A stretch of 64,000 bases of DNA. Origin: Arenicola marina. Lineage: Eukaryota > Annelida > Polychaeta > Arenicolidae. Positions 22,986 through 34,573 of this stretch are shown here, in pieces. The notes below the pieces were generated by a model. The model had not been told where the DNA came from. It saw nothing but the letters and a program-made list of their open reading frames with translations, and did no database searches. Position 1 is the stretch's first letter; every line of letters starts with the position of its first letter. The stretch spans positions 15,680,254-15,744,253 of the forward strand of contig OZ025260.1 in NCBI GenBank assembly GCA_964019135.1, read 5' to 3'. The position numbers and the translations under genes were made by a program.

Positions 22986-23465
22986 TGCCCTGGATGAGTG
23001 TCTGAGTAACCATTGAGCTATGTGGACAAGATATCATGGATGTGTGTCAGAGTAACCATTGAGATATGTGGAGAATACTTCATGGATGGATGTCAGAGTA
23101 ACCATTGAGCTACGTGGAAAACTTTTCATGGGTGCATGTCAGAGTAACTATGTAAAGAACATTTCATGGATGGATGTCAGAGTAGTCATTGAGCTATGCG
23201 GATAAAATGTAATGGGTGGATGTCAGAGTAATCATTGAGCTGCGTGGAAGACGTTTCGTGGATGGATATCAGAGTAACCATTGAGCAATGTAGAGAACAT
23301 TTCCTGGGTGGATGTCAGAGTAATCATTGAGCTATGCGAATAAAATTTAAGGGCTAGTTGTCAGAGTAACCGTTGAGCTATGTGGAAGGTATTTTATGGG
23401 TGAATGTCAGAGTAACCGTTGAGCTATGTGGGGACATTTCATGGGTGGAAATCAGTAACCCATGC
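22986..23465. repeat. 46-bp degenerate minisatellite, about 10 copies
   Basis: GTCAGAGTAACCATTGAG recurs about every 46 bp (23046, 23092 and onward), linked by TATGTGGA and TTTCATGG. Copies differ by substitutions and small indels, so this is an old array with no recent homogenisation. Confidence 0.92.
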
Positions 23466-23990
23466 AAGAATGCGAATTGATCCTTGCAAACGAAGGTGGA
23501 ATATATCAATGTAGCTATAGCCATACAGACCAAACCTACCAAGGTGCAATCCTGACGACAAACAAAAAGTAAAATATATGGATCGTGATCTTATCCATTC
23601 CCACGCGTGATATTTAATATTTATATTAAAAAATCAGTTTTTCCGTGAATGACGGCTGGTACTAGCCATTGACAAAAACAGTATATACCACGCTATGTAT
23701 TGTTTTATCTATAGCGTAATAGTACCTTGAGTCTTTCATGCCTGCAGCTCATACTGGAATTCATAATCACCATTTGAAATCGACACCAATCCAGATATGA
23801 GTTTGCTGCAATAAAGTTACCAAAGCGCCGGATACAACATGCCGCGGGGTTGGTTACAACAGAGCAGTGACGTATGTGTTTGTACACTGTGAAACAGGCG
23901 AATATGCAATGAGACTAGAAATCAGGATGTGATTGACAACACCATAACTGCCTGAAATTGATCACGTAGCCAAGCACGGATGAACTTCAC
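23466..23990. other. Unique AT-rich intergenic sequence
   Basis: Nothing recognised. Confidence 0.5.
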
Positions 23991-24285
23991 GGATCTGATG
24001 ACGTAACCAATCAGACTGAACTCCCCGGAGCTGTGGACAAAACTGGACGACACGGATCTGATGACGTAAAGGACAAGACTGAACTATCCGGAACTGTGGA
24101 CAGAACTGAACTAAAAGGATCTGGTGATGTCATGAACAGGACTGAACTATCCGGAACTGATGACGTAGTAGACATAACTATATACAACAAATGACGTAGC
24201 CAACATACCTGAACTGAAGGATACGAAACTGATGAGGCAATAGACAAGATTGAAATGTCCGGAACTTATGACGTTGTCGACAAGC
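23991..24285. repeat. Degenerate tandem repeat carrying TGACGT cores
   Basis: Irregular repeats of GAACTGTGGACAGAACTGAA, CTATCCGGAACTG and ATGATGACGTA-type words. TGACGT occurs near 24000, 24062, 24161, 24193 and 24270. The TGACGT half-site is the core bound by CREB/ATF bZIP proteins, but its presence in an array does not show function. Confidence 0.8.
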
Positions 24286-24314
24286 GATCCCGACACTTGT
24301 GGTAAACCGCCCCT

Positions 24315-24602
24315 CATTACTGATAATGCGGCCGGCGCGACAGCTCAGTGGGCTGGAGCGCTCGCATTGAGTGCTCTGACCACCTGAGAGCCTAACGGCA
24401 CGTGGGTCGATGGTTCGAGCCCTGCTGTGGCCATGTCTGTGTGGTCGCCGGATAAAGATCCCATGTCTTTCTTTGTAAAGAGTAGGGGGTTACCCCCGGG
24501 GACTCCACTCTCCCTTCCTTCTCCCATTGACGCGATGTGACCAAACGTGGTTAAAGCGTCCTGAATAACCAACCAATCAACCATTACTGATACTGCATGG
24601 CG
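24315..24602 (+). mobile_element. tRNA-derived SINE, family B (copy 1) with 11-bp target-site duplication
   Basis: Element 24326-24591 is flanked by perfect direct repeats CATTACTGATA (24315-24325 and 24592-24602). The head has an A box-like GACAGCTCAGTGGGCTGGAG and, unusually far downstream, a B box GGTTCGAGCCC (24413-24423). The wide spacing suggests a tRNA with a long variable arm or an insertion in the head. The body includes GGATAAAGATCCCATG, AGTAGGGGGTTACCCCC and CTCCCATTGACGC, and the element ends in a CCAACCAATCAA-type tail. Unrelated to family A. Confidence 0.88.
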
Positions 24603-26633
24603 AGTAAGCTTTCCGAAACATGGTTGACCATTACTGACTACTACAGCGATAGATATAGTCAATATTCGTAGTAAACATATTGAGTCTAAGGATTTATATA
24701 TAAAGTATGGTCGCCAAACATCTTCCTATGTTAGTTGACACGCCTGTCGTTCCTGTGTTATATGTTGGCAGCGCTATCCCTGAGGGACCTCCATGACCCA
24801 TTGTCCTGTCTCGATGGCATTTCGTGTTTGCACAACCATCGCAACCCCACGACGATATCATAAGTCTCACCGTGCCGGGCGAACAGACCCCCTCCCACCC
24901 CAGCCACCCACAGCGACCACATTGACCTACAGGGATGTCCGGCTCCCGCCCTGGGAAATGTAACGCAACTGCACATGCTTTAAGTTAATTGCTGCGACTC
25001 GCTCTGTGAAGCCCCGACGTTACAGCGACAACTGTGAAGTTTCAAATTAGATTAAGGTAACGGCAAACCACAAGGAATGACTTTATAGCCCCACCCCCGC
25101 CCCGCCCCCCCTTGCCTCTCCCTCTCTGGTGGCCCACAACAGACCAAGGAGGGGCATGGCTTCTTACCCTTACCACCGCCACCCCCCCCCTTCTGATGGG
25201 CGACGGCTAGCTAGCAGGGATGACAGCGTCTTGCTGAATCGCTCCCCCCCCCCCCGCCACCCCCTACGTCTTTCTCGCCGCTGGTGTTTGGGGCCCACTT
25301 GAAGGTCATCACCGCTGTGCATCATTGATGCTCGCGCCTCGGCTTCCACCCGGCTCTCGAAGGGGATCACTCTCCTTCCGTCCCAAATGGAACGCCTTCT
25401 ATACTCCCATTTGCAACCTTTTATCCGCGAAGGAGAAGAGGCGATTATGTCATTTGTTGCAGCGCATCATCTTATCGTGATGAGCTGAAATGGCCGCCGC
25501 CCGAGACACTGGATTCGTGTTTTCTCGTATTGCGTCTATCACCCATCAACACACTCACCGGGGAAACCCATGACGCAGTATCCAATGGCTTAAAACTTTA
25601 AAGCTAACAAAGACGTTATACGTTTTTTTGTGATACAATAAAGAATTTTTCTTCACTCTCTGAGGCCCTAAGATGGACGAACGTTAAACAAAGAACCCGC
25701 GTATTTATTATCCGTGTGTCGAGAGTGAAAGTGTCTGAAGCCATTATCGCCGAACATTATCGGTTCTATGTTCGCTATATATTGGTGTTTATGTTGCTTT
25801 ATAAGTGTAGGCTTATCATATAAACTCCATATATGGGATAACATGTTCTATTTCCTTCTGTTGATTGTTCAAAATGTGCCGAAAGTCGCATGTTATCGGC
25901 ACTTAATGGGGACAAAAAAAGAAAATAGAAAGCGCTGTACATATTCAGGGTGCAGGCCTTTAAATTTGGTCTTAGCTCTCAATGTGAATATGACGCATAT
26001 TTTAAAAATCAGCACAGTAAACCCAATGGTTACTTGATCATCGGCATCATTAGCATCGATTGGCTTCCGTGGTGCCATAACTACCATGGCAACGATTGTG
26101 CCATAGGTGTTAATGACGTCTTGGCTTTCGTCTGCAGCACTAATTGATATGTCGTAGGAAATCTGTATATATATATATATGCATCGGGAAATATGCCAAG
26201 TGGGGGGGGGGGGGGGGGGAGGGGAGCGGACGAGTGATATGATTAGGCATAAGCGATTGGGGATCGGTCTATCCGCCTAATGTATTGTGTATCAGCACAC
26301 CGAGTGACGTCATCATCGCTGGAGGGTGTCGCTATCGCATTTTCTATTACACCATCATCACAACGGAGGAAACATTGTACTACATGTATAGCTTGCGGGT
26401 ATATATAATGGGTGTGCTTCCAGTTGGACGACTTCCACTTGGACGACACCCCATTTGGTACTTCCAGTTGGACGACTTCCAGTTAGACGATATTATATAT
26501 AAATACGTTAGGTATCGTGAAATAAGCAATTCATATTCGATGCATCATGGTTAGTATGACTATTTGAGAGGTTTGCAGAAAAATTGGGACAGTTTGACGA
26601 ATAGTAAAACCATTTTTTCGGCGTGTCGTCTAC
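24603..26633. other. Unique intergenic sequence
   Basis: Mostly unique, with C runs near 25085-25250, a poly-G run at 26202-26220 and (TA)n at 26164-26180. A 15-bp repeat at 26417-26487 is listed separately. No gene recognised. Confidence 0.55.
26417..26487. repeat. 15-bp minisatellite, about 5 imperfect copies
   Basis: CTTCCAGTTGGACGA-type units, with one copy interrupted by CACCCCATTTGGTA. Confidence 0.85.
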
Positions 26634-27419
26634 GATTTAGCGTCACTCTGTTGTTGCCGACCGCCATTGCGTTGGCGTCGTGTTATGCTTACAAAGAGGT
26701 GTGAACGACACCTGCACCCTTTGATGTTCAAGATGGAATATTGGCGGCCGTCCCGCTTTCACACCTCTTGAATTAAACCGTTGATACCTCCAGCTTGTAA
26801 GTTAATAATGTTTGATGTGGCTTGGGATTAACATAACGAAATACAATTGAGTTCTTATTGCACTTTTTTGCACATAGTGAACATATGGCGACAGAATGAT
26901 GTCCATCTGATAAACAACCCCTAATATACTCTTTTAGGATGACGATGTGCTCAAGATTATGTATTCAGTAAGATGCATCGATCCGCACAGGCATATCACA
27001 AGCCAGGTCAACTGTTGACAATTGCAATCACAGAGCTCAATAAAGCAATGACATCGACATACGCAAATGATGTTGACAGTTGAGTGCAATTGGGAAAATA
27101 CACTTCAAAGCTGGAGGTGTGAATTAGCTAGATTTGTTTGTGCCACATACGTTTTCACAATTGAAATATATGTTTATCAGTTGGGGATTTGTCCAATAAA
27201 AAGTGCAATAAGAACTCAATTGTATTCCGTGTATGTTAATTAACATTATTAACTTACAAGCTGGAGGTCTCAAGTGTGTAATTCAAGAGGTGTGAAAGCG
27301 GAAAGGCCGCCAATATTCCATCTTGACATCAAAAGGAGCAGGTGTCGTTCACACCTCTTTCTAAGAATAACACGACGCCAACGCAATGACGGTCGGCCAC
27401 AACACAGTGAAGCTAAATC
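26634..27419. mobile_element. Foldback (long terminal inverted repeat) element, right end cut by assembly gap
   Basis: The left arm (26634-26916) and right arm (27172-27419) are reverse complements over their length, with a few indels. Shared landmarks are GATTTAGC, GCGTTGGCGTCGTGTTAT, AAGAGGTGTGAACGACACCT, ATGGAATATTGGCGGCC, CTCCAGCTTGTAAGTTAATA and ACAATTGAGTTCTTATTGCA. The spacer is about 255 bp and encodes no transposase. Each arm also contains its own inverted pair (AAGAGGTGTGAA at 26694-26705 facing TTCACACCTCTT at 26758-26769). The right arm runs straight into the N gap at GCTAAATC, so its outer end and any target-site duplication cannot be read. The structure fits a foldback or long-TIR MITE. 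Confidence 0.88.
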
Positions 27420-27619
27420 NNNNNNNNNNNNNNNNNNNNNNNNNNNNNNNNNNNNNNNNNNNNNNNNNNNNNNNNNNNNNNNNNNNNNNNNNNNNNNNNN
27501 NNNNNNNNNNNNNNNNNNNNNNNNNNNNNNNNNNNNNNNNNNNNNNNNNNNNNNNNNNNNNNNNNNNNNNNNNNNNNNNNNNNNNNNNNNNNNNNNNNNN
27601 NNNNNNNNNNNNNNNNNNN
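27420..27619. other. Assembly gap (200 N)
   Basis: Exactly 200 N. It begins at the outer part of the right arm of the foldback element, so the hairpin itself probably broke the assembly. Confidence 0.97.
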
Positions 27620-30105
27620 AGACACGCGACACAGGTAGGCCGACACAGCTGCGGAGCTTCCTCCGTCAGCCCCCCCCCCCCACACACACAACCCCTCTAC
27701 CCCCACCCACGCAACTGATACATGCTCCAAGGGTGCGTCGCCCTCAGAGCTGCCACAAAAACGACAGTAGGAAATCACTCGACGACACGTTGCGCACTTC
27801 TTGTTTATTGTAAATGTATAACTTTGTGTGATGACTTTTATCAGTTTACATCATATGTATATGTCAGACAAAGCCAGGCTACTAACTGATACCTCATTCG
27901 CCGCTCAATAATTACATCATGGATTCACAATCGGTCACAGGCGTATAGCTAACTATACATCGTGTCATCGATAGGGTGACAACGACCATATGGTCTTAGC
28001 CCGGGTCAGCCATCCTAAATGTCGACATTTTGTTAGTTAACATCCAGCATTCTTGTTTTTTTATACTTGCACGTTTAGGAAAATACATGAACCTTGGACT
28101 TGAGTGTGACATCAATCGTTTCCTTCTAATTGCAGTCAACACTAAACCAACGAACAATCCGACAATTCGATAATAGCTCAAACCTCTGGTCCTGACAAAT
28201 TGTTTTGCGACTTTCCCCTTGAGAATCGAATGAGCGTTACGTTTTTGGACAAAAGTATGGCGAAGCTAGCAATGCGCTCTTTTTGGGGGGTTCGCATACC
28301 TGTCATTTTGTAAGACTGGGTACTGTTGCGTTGAATGAACGTCGCTAATTGTATACATGTACACAACAATGCTAGTTCAAGGTGTGCGGAAGAGGTGATG
28401 AACTTAAATCGTCGCCTGGCTGTACATATATGCGTATTCCTTGTATGTCACCTTAATGCCATATAAGTCAGTCCGTCCGGAGGGAGGGGGGAGGGGACAC
28501 TCGGTCCGTGGACAATAGGTCACCCCCTCCCCTGTACACGATACATTGTTGAGCCCCAGAGGCGAGGGGGAGGGGGCAGCAGCCCATCCCTGCTGTCCGA
28601 GGTCTCCATGGAAACATGACGGATGCCCCATTCACCAGTTCATCTGCATAGTAAATCTAATAACTTGGTACCAACGGCCTTTCTATCGTTATGGCGAATT
28701 ACTGGGGAAAAGGGAGCAACGCTCCCGGTGGAAGTCCGTCGAGTGAATCTCCCCATGCGTCAAAACCATGTCAAAGCACGAAGGGGCTTGTAATCGCGTT
28801 AGAAGACCCTTGTTCGGAGTGGGTACCAAGGGCAAGGTCAAGGTCATACATGTCTTTATGGCCACCAGAGACTACCATAACAGCATGATTAATATCTATA
28901 AAACTATTACTTATATAACAGGTTCGTTGTGCCGCGCTCATGCGTTATGTATCTTAATTGGGTCCCCAGTGGAGGCGTTCCCAGTGCGAATAAGGGTGAC
29001 CACCAACAATATTTAATTGGTATCCCACCGACCACGTTTCAATCTGCCCCCGCAACATTGCGCAATAGACTGCTGAATGAGATCTCGCGGCAGAATTCTA
29101 CATCATTAGGCAAGAGAAAAATATTGATGGATATAAATATATAAATGCGCGTACAGTTTACAATTTTACAAATCGGCGACGCAGGCAATTATGGGATAAC
29201 TAGGACAAAACTTGGAAGGATACAAATTGACAGGGGGTGGGGGGGGGGCAGGAGGCTGGTGGGGAATAGAGGGGGGGGGGTGTAGGGGTCAATCGAGGTC
29301 ATCTTGGACAAAGGCGGAGGCGAGATACAATTTAGGGGTATCCGTTGGAGAGGAAAATGGGCGTCCCACATCGCTTTGAAGCCCGTAATTGGACAGGTGT
29401 TGCAGCCGAGGCCGCAGAATTGGTGGAAGTAGATCGATGTCAGGGGAGGGGAATCACGCACCACCTCGGGGCACCCCCATCCCTCTTCGCCACCCACATA
29501 GCCCCCCACACAGCCACACGGCGACCAGCCCGACCCCCCCCCCCCCTCCCCCCGGCACCGCCAGATCAAACCTCGTAATGAGCCAGACGGCGTCACGGTC
29601 ACGTGCGGGAAATCCAGAGGAAGGTGGGCGGTTAGCGGTCGGGGTGGGAGAGGGGGGGGGGGGGAGGGGCTGTGGTGAGGGACGACGACGGGGAAGGGAG
29701 AGGTGAGGGGTTGCGGGGCTGGCGGGGTGGAGAGCGATATGTAGCATGGTTAAGAGGCAGTGGTTTTTTGCTCAGCGGTAGTTCGATATGGGTGGCCAGG
29801 TCAACCGATTGGCACTTAATCTGTATTGACCTGCGGCCGGGCAACGAGATTAATCTGATTCATGGCTGCCTCCTCGTGCGTCAACAGAAGCATCCCATGT
29901 AAAGCGTCAAAGGTAACCGCTCGCTCATCCGCTCCGGGCCATCCCTCACATCCTCTCAGCCTTACCGCCCCGCCCCGCCCCGCATCGTCCGCCCCGCCCC
30001 GCACGCCTCACCCCTCCCAGCCTCTCCCACACAAACGTCCCGCAACTTCCAAGCAGTCCCAGCCCCCCTCCCCACCCCCCACAGCCTTTTGGCCACTCTC
30101 CCACC
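27620..30105. other. Unique intergenic sequence
   Basis: Non-repetitive, with poly-C or poly-G runs at about 27669, 29229, 29270, 29535 and 29648. 29770-29900 is balanced in composition with several homeodomain-type ATTA cores (CACTTAATCTG, GATTAATCTGATT) and could be regulatory, which is inference only. A short CGCCCCGCCC repeat occurs at 29967-30002. No gene recognised. Confidence 0.5.
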
Positions 30106-31855
30106 CTCACAACCTTCCACCCCCAGCCTTACAACCTTCCAGCCTCTCCGTTACTCCTCCCTTCTTCATCCCCCAGCCTCCCGGCCACTCCTCCCTTCTT
30201 CATCCCCCAGCCTCCCGGTCACTCCTCCCTTCATCCTCCCCCAGCCTCCCGGTCACTCCTCCCTTCATCCTCCCCCAGCCTCCCGGTCACTCCTCTCTTC
30301 CTCATCCCCCAGCCTCCCGGTCACTCCTCCCTTCCTCATCCCCCAGCCTCCCGGTCACTCCTCTCTTCCTCATCCCCCAGCCTCCCGGTCACTCCTCCTA
30401 GAGTCATCCCCAGCCTCCCGGTCACTCCTCCCTTCATCCTCCCCCAGCCTCCCGGTCACTCCTCCCTTCATCCTCCCCCAGCCTCCCGGTCACTCCTCCC
30501 TTCATCCTCCCCCAGCCTCCCGGTCACTCCTCTCTTCATCCTCCCCCAGCCTCCCGGTCACTCCTCCTATTCCTCATCCCCCAGCCTCCCGGTCACTCCT
30601 CTCTTCCTCATCCCCCAGCCTCCCGGTCACTCCTCCCTTCATCCTCCCCCAGCCTCCCGGTCCCTCCTCTCTTCATCCTCCCCCAGCCTCCCGGTCACTC
30701 CTCTCTTCATCCTCTCCCAGCATCCCAGTCACTCCTCCCAGAGTCATCCCCCAGCCTCCCGGTCACTCCTCCCTTCATCCTCCCCCAGCCTCCCGGTCAC
30801 TCCTCCCTTCATCCTCCCCCAGCCTCCCGGTCCCTCCTCTCTTCATCCTCCCCCAGCCTCCCGGTCACTCCTCTCTTCATCCTCTCCCAGCATCCCAGTC
30901 ACTTCTCCCAGAGTCATCCCCCAGCCTCCCGGTCACTCCTCCCTTCCTCATCCCAAGCCTCCCGGTCACTCCTCTTCATCCTTCCCCAGCCTCCCGGTCA
31001 CTCCTCCCTTCCTCATCCCCCAGCCCCCCGGTCACTCCTCCCTTCATCCTCCCCCAGCCTCCCGGTCACTCCTCTCTTTCTCATCCCCCAGCCTCCCGGT
31101 CACTCCTCCCTTCCTCATCCCGAAGCCTCCCGGTCACTCCTCTTCATCCTCCCCCAGCATCCCAGTCACTCCTCCCAGAGTCATCCCCCAGCCCCCCGGT
31201 CACTCCTCCCTTCATCCTCCCCCAGCATCCCGGTCACTCCTCCCTTCCTCATCCCCCAGCCTCCCGGTCACTCCTCCCTTCCTCATCCCGAAGCCTCCCG
31301 GTCACTCCTCTTCATCATCCCCCAGCCTCCCGGTCACTCCTCTTCATCATCCCCCAGCCTCCCGGTCACTCCTCCCTTCATCCTCCCCCAGCCTCCCGGT
31401 TACTCCTCTTCATCATCCCCCAGCCTCCCGGTCACTCCTCCCTTCATCCTCCCCCAGCCTCCCGGTCCCTCCTCTCTTCATCCTCCCCCAGCCTCCCGGT
31501 CACTCCTCCCTTCATCCTCCCCCAGCCTCCCGGTCACTCCTCCACCAGCCTCTCGGCCACTTCTCCCTCCCCCCCCCCCCCCCACAGCCTCCTGGTCACT
31601 CCTCCCAGGCTCACCTCCCTGCCTCCCGGTCACACCTCCGCCAGCCTCCGGGTCACTCCTCCCCCCCCCCCCCCCCCAGCCTCCCGGCCACTCCTCCCTC
31701 CCCCCCACAGCCTCCCGGTCACTCCTCCCAGGCTCACCTCCCAGCCTCCCGGTCACTCCTCCACCAGCCTCTTGGCCACTCCTCCCCCCCCCCCCACAGC
31801 CTCCTGGTCACTCCCCCCCCCCCAGCCTTCCGGCCACTCCTCCCAGCCTCCCTTC
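30106..31855. repeat. 34-bp polypyrimidine minisatellite, about 45-50 copies
   Basis: CCTCCCGGTCACTCCTCCC followed by TTCATCCTCCCCCAG or TTCCTCATCCCCCAG, at a period of 34 bp (GTCACT at 30421 and 30455). The two unit types are intermixed. Some copies carry CAGAGTCATCC or a short TCTTCATC form, and these mark larger duplicated blocks (compare 30705-30770 with 30885-30930). Beyond 31550 the array degenerates and contains long poly-C runs. A 618-codon plus-strand open frame through it is a repeat artefact, since the unit has no stops and a 34-bp period cycles all frames. Confidence 0.96.
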
Positions 31856-32089
31856 CTCCCCCGACCTCATACCCCTTCCATTGGCTGCCTATTGCCACCC
31901 ATACCTGCCGCCGCCAAGACAGACAGTACCGACTCCCGAGTCTGACATAAGCTGTGTACATAATACATCAAGCCACCAACGGCCATCGATTAACCTGGTG
32001 AAACCGACATACCAACGGCAAAGTGAGGTATACCGCAACATGGCACTATAGGACAAGCGGAATCGTTACTTCTTTTGGTCATGTGGAGT

Positions 32090-32195
32090 AACGAAGTGAG
32101 GCGGTCCCCTTTTTCCCTGGCGCAATTTGGCCTTCATGTACACAAAACAGAAACACATTATTTCCTTTCCTTTGTTCCATTCTTCAATCGACGAA
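32090..32195 (+). mobile_element. SINE family A tail fragment
   Basis: GAGGCGGTCCCC, GGCGCAATTTGGCC, ATGTACACAAAA and TTCCTTTCC occur in the same order as the family A tail (GGGAGGTTCC, CCCAATTTAGCC, ATGTGCACAAAA, ATTCCATTCC). The tRNA-like head is not recognisable. Similarity is partial. Confidence 0.4.
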
Positions 32196-32239
32196 TGATA
32201 GACCGGGTGTCATGGTTACTATAGTGACAGAACCAATTT

Positions 32240-33020
32240 TGGCCGCGTCGTTAATTCCCACCTGGGTGGCACAAAAACAACCAAACCAACTGTAGCTTCG
32301 TCCTCGTCGTTAATTCCCACCTGGGTGGCACAAAAACAACCAAACCAACTGTAGCTTCGTCCTCGTCGTTAATTCCCACCTGGGTGGCACAACAACAACC
32401 AAACCAACCGTAGCTTCGTCCTCGTCGTTAATTCCCACCTGGGTGGCACAACAACAACCAAACCAACTGTAGCTTCGTCCGCGCAATTCCCACCTGGGTG
32501 GCACAACAACAACCAAACCAACTGTAGCTTCGGCCACGTCGTTGATTCCCACCTGGGTGGCACAACAACAACCAAACCAACCGTAGCTTCGTCCTCGTCG
32601 TTAATTCCCACCTGGGTGGCACAACAACAACCAAACCAACTGTAGCTTCGGCCACGTCGTTAATTCCCACCTGGGTGGCACAACAACAACCAAACCAACT
32701 GTAGCTTCGTCCGCGCAATTCCCACCTGGGTGGCACAACAACAACCAAACCAACTGTAGCTTCGGCCACGTCGTTGATTCCCACCTGGGTGGCACAACAA
32801 CAACCAAACCAACCGTAGCTTCGTCCTCGTCGTTAATTCCCACCTGGGTGGCACAACAACAACCAAACCAACTGTAGCTTCGGCCACGTCGTTAATTCCC
32901 ACCTGGGTGGCACAACAACAACCAAACCAACTGTAGTCTCGTCCTCGTCGTTAATTCCCACCTGGGTGGCACAACAACAACCAAACCAACTGTAGCTTCG
33001 GCCAGGTCGTTAATTCGCCG
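32240..33020. repeat. 59-bp minisatellite with a 232-bp higher-order unit, about 13 copies
   Basis: AATTCCCACCTGGGTGGCAC recurs every 59 bp (32312, 32371), followed by AACAACAACCAAACCAAC and TGTAGCTTCG. Unit ends vary between CCTCGTCGTTAA, GGCCACGTCGTTGA or -TTAA, and a shortened CCGCGCAA. The shortened unit occurs at 32480 and 32712, exactly 232 bp apart, with the same order of variants around it, so a four-unit block was duplicated. Confidence 0.96.
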
Positions 33021-34573
33021 CCAGGGTGGCAATGCCTCCTACTAATTAAGTGGAATTCGCTGAGAGGAGATTCCACAGGGACGTTCCCCGCGTAATTAAC
33101 GTGGGGCCCCAGCTCACCGGCGGCCAGTTTACCCTCTTGGCTCCTTTATCTCGGCGCCCGATAAGTACAGCAGACAACAGGAAGGCTGACTGACGTCCCA
33201 TCAGCGGAGGGACAATCTGCTTGATGACACTATTACCGCCCTCCCCCCCTCCTCCTCCTCCACCCCCCCCCCCCCCCACGCCACGCAACCCTCATCCGCC
33301 AACGCCAAGTCCCCTCCTCCCGCCATCTCCATCCGCCAGGTCCCCGCTACGTATTTTAGCTCCCGTTTTTAGAAGGGGACCACATTCAGACTCCCCTATC
33401 CCCTCCCCTCGCAAGCCACCCTCAGGTTTCAATTCCATCACCCTCCCTCCTCCCCCGCACTCACGCCCCACCCCACACGCTCCATTGGAGCGACGTCCAC
33501 ATCAGGGAACCCTAAACATCCGACACTCTCCTGGATAGGGGGCGCTCCTGTGACAGACGTTATCAGCGGACAACGTCCCATCGCAATGACAGCCTCCAAA
33601 TCCCGGCAGCCGGTCTCGCCAAGCAGACAGCACACCCCCAGCGCTCTACCCCAACGCCCAGGGAAGGTGGTGGGGGGAGGGAGGGGGGGGGGCGGGGGCA
33701 GGGCAAGGGGTGGAGGTAGGACGGGCGAGGGTGGGAGTAGGTCGCTGGGGAAGGAAGGACGGAGCGGCGAGGGAGAAACCGAACGAGAGGGAAGCCGGTT
33801 GGGGAAGGATAGATCGGTGCTTTATGCCAGCTTGGTGAACATATGGGATAAACCGGGCCCATCGGGAAGGGAAAAAGATTTTAATTTTTAATTTGTTGTT
33901 ATTAAAAAGTTTTCATGTAAAATACACACGCAGATCATAACAATATCAGTCAAAACGGTAAGGCATTAATTACTAATTCAATATCACAGCAATGTTCTTT
34001 GAGTTTCGTTAATTTATATATATCAATATTTCGCTGCAGATAGTATATTATAACTTGATTAACACTTTTTTTACTATAATTTCGGTTCTCCAATAACAAC
34101 CAATATTTATAGATGCAATATGATACGAGTGACACAATAAAATGATTGACCGGCTTATTCTGAGCGAAACCAAATAATAGGAAAAAAATAATAGGGAGCA
34201 TCTGAGCAGTTCTATGCAGTCTGCCGTGGAGGAGCGGGGGAAAGGGGAGGCGGTGGGATAGAGATCGTCACGGCAAGAAGGAAAGGGGAAAGATGACAGG
34301 GGAAGAGGGCCTCGACGTGTGAGCGTAGAATACACGACTTCGCAATTGTACGCCATCTTGGAAAAATTGAGACTGGCGCAAAGGGCTATGGGAAATATCT
34401 TGACTTTTTCTATGAAGATAAATACCATATTTTCACGTTATTGGCAAGGCATGTATAAAATTAATGAGCATGGCGGCGAGAGGGTGTGTGGGGTTGGGGG
34501 ACACCCGTCACTACACTTCACGGTCATCAAACTAGCCTCCAATTCCCAATGCAAGATCCCAGCCATTCATACA
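33021..34573. other. Unique intergenic sequence, possible regulatory block at its start
   Basis: 33035-33235 is balanced, with homeodomain-type cores (ACTAATTAAGTGG, GCGTAATTAACG), and could be an enhancer by composition only. 33240-33290 is C-rich, 33665-33780 is G-rich, and 33880-34200 is AT-rich. No gene recognised. Confidence 0.5.

Noticed and set aside
26080..26093. ACTACCATGGCAAC fits the X-box consensus RYYNYYATRRNRAC
   Set aside because: About one to two such matches are expected by chance in this window, and there is no gene next to it.
30089..31945. 618-aa Pro/Ser-rich open frame on the plus strand
   Set aside because: It is produced by the stop-free 34-bp polypyrimidine unit. No domain, signal or codon bias supports a protein.
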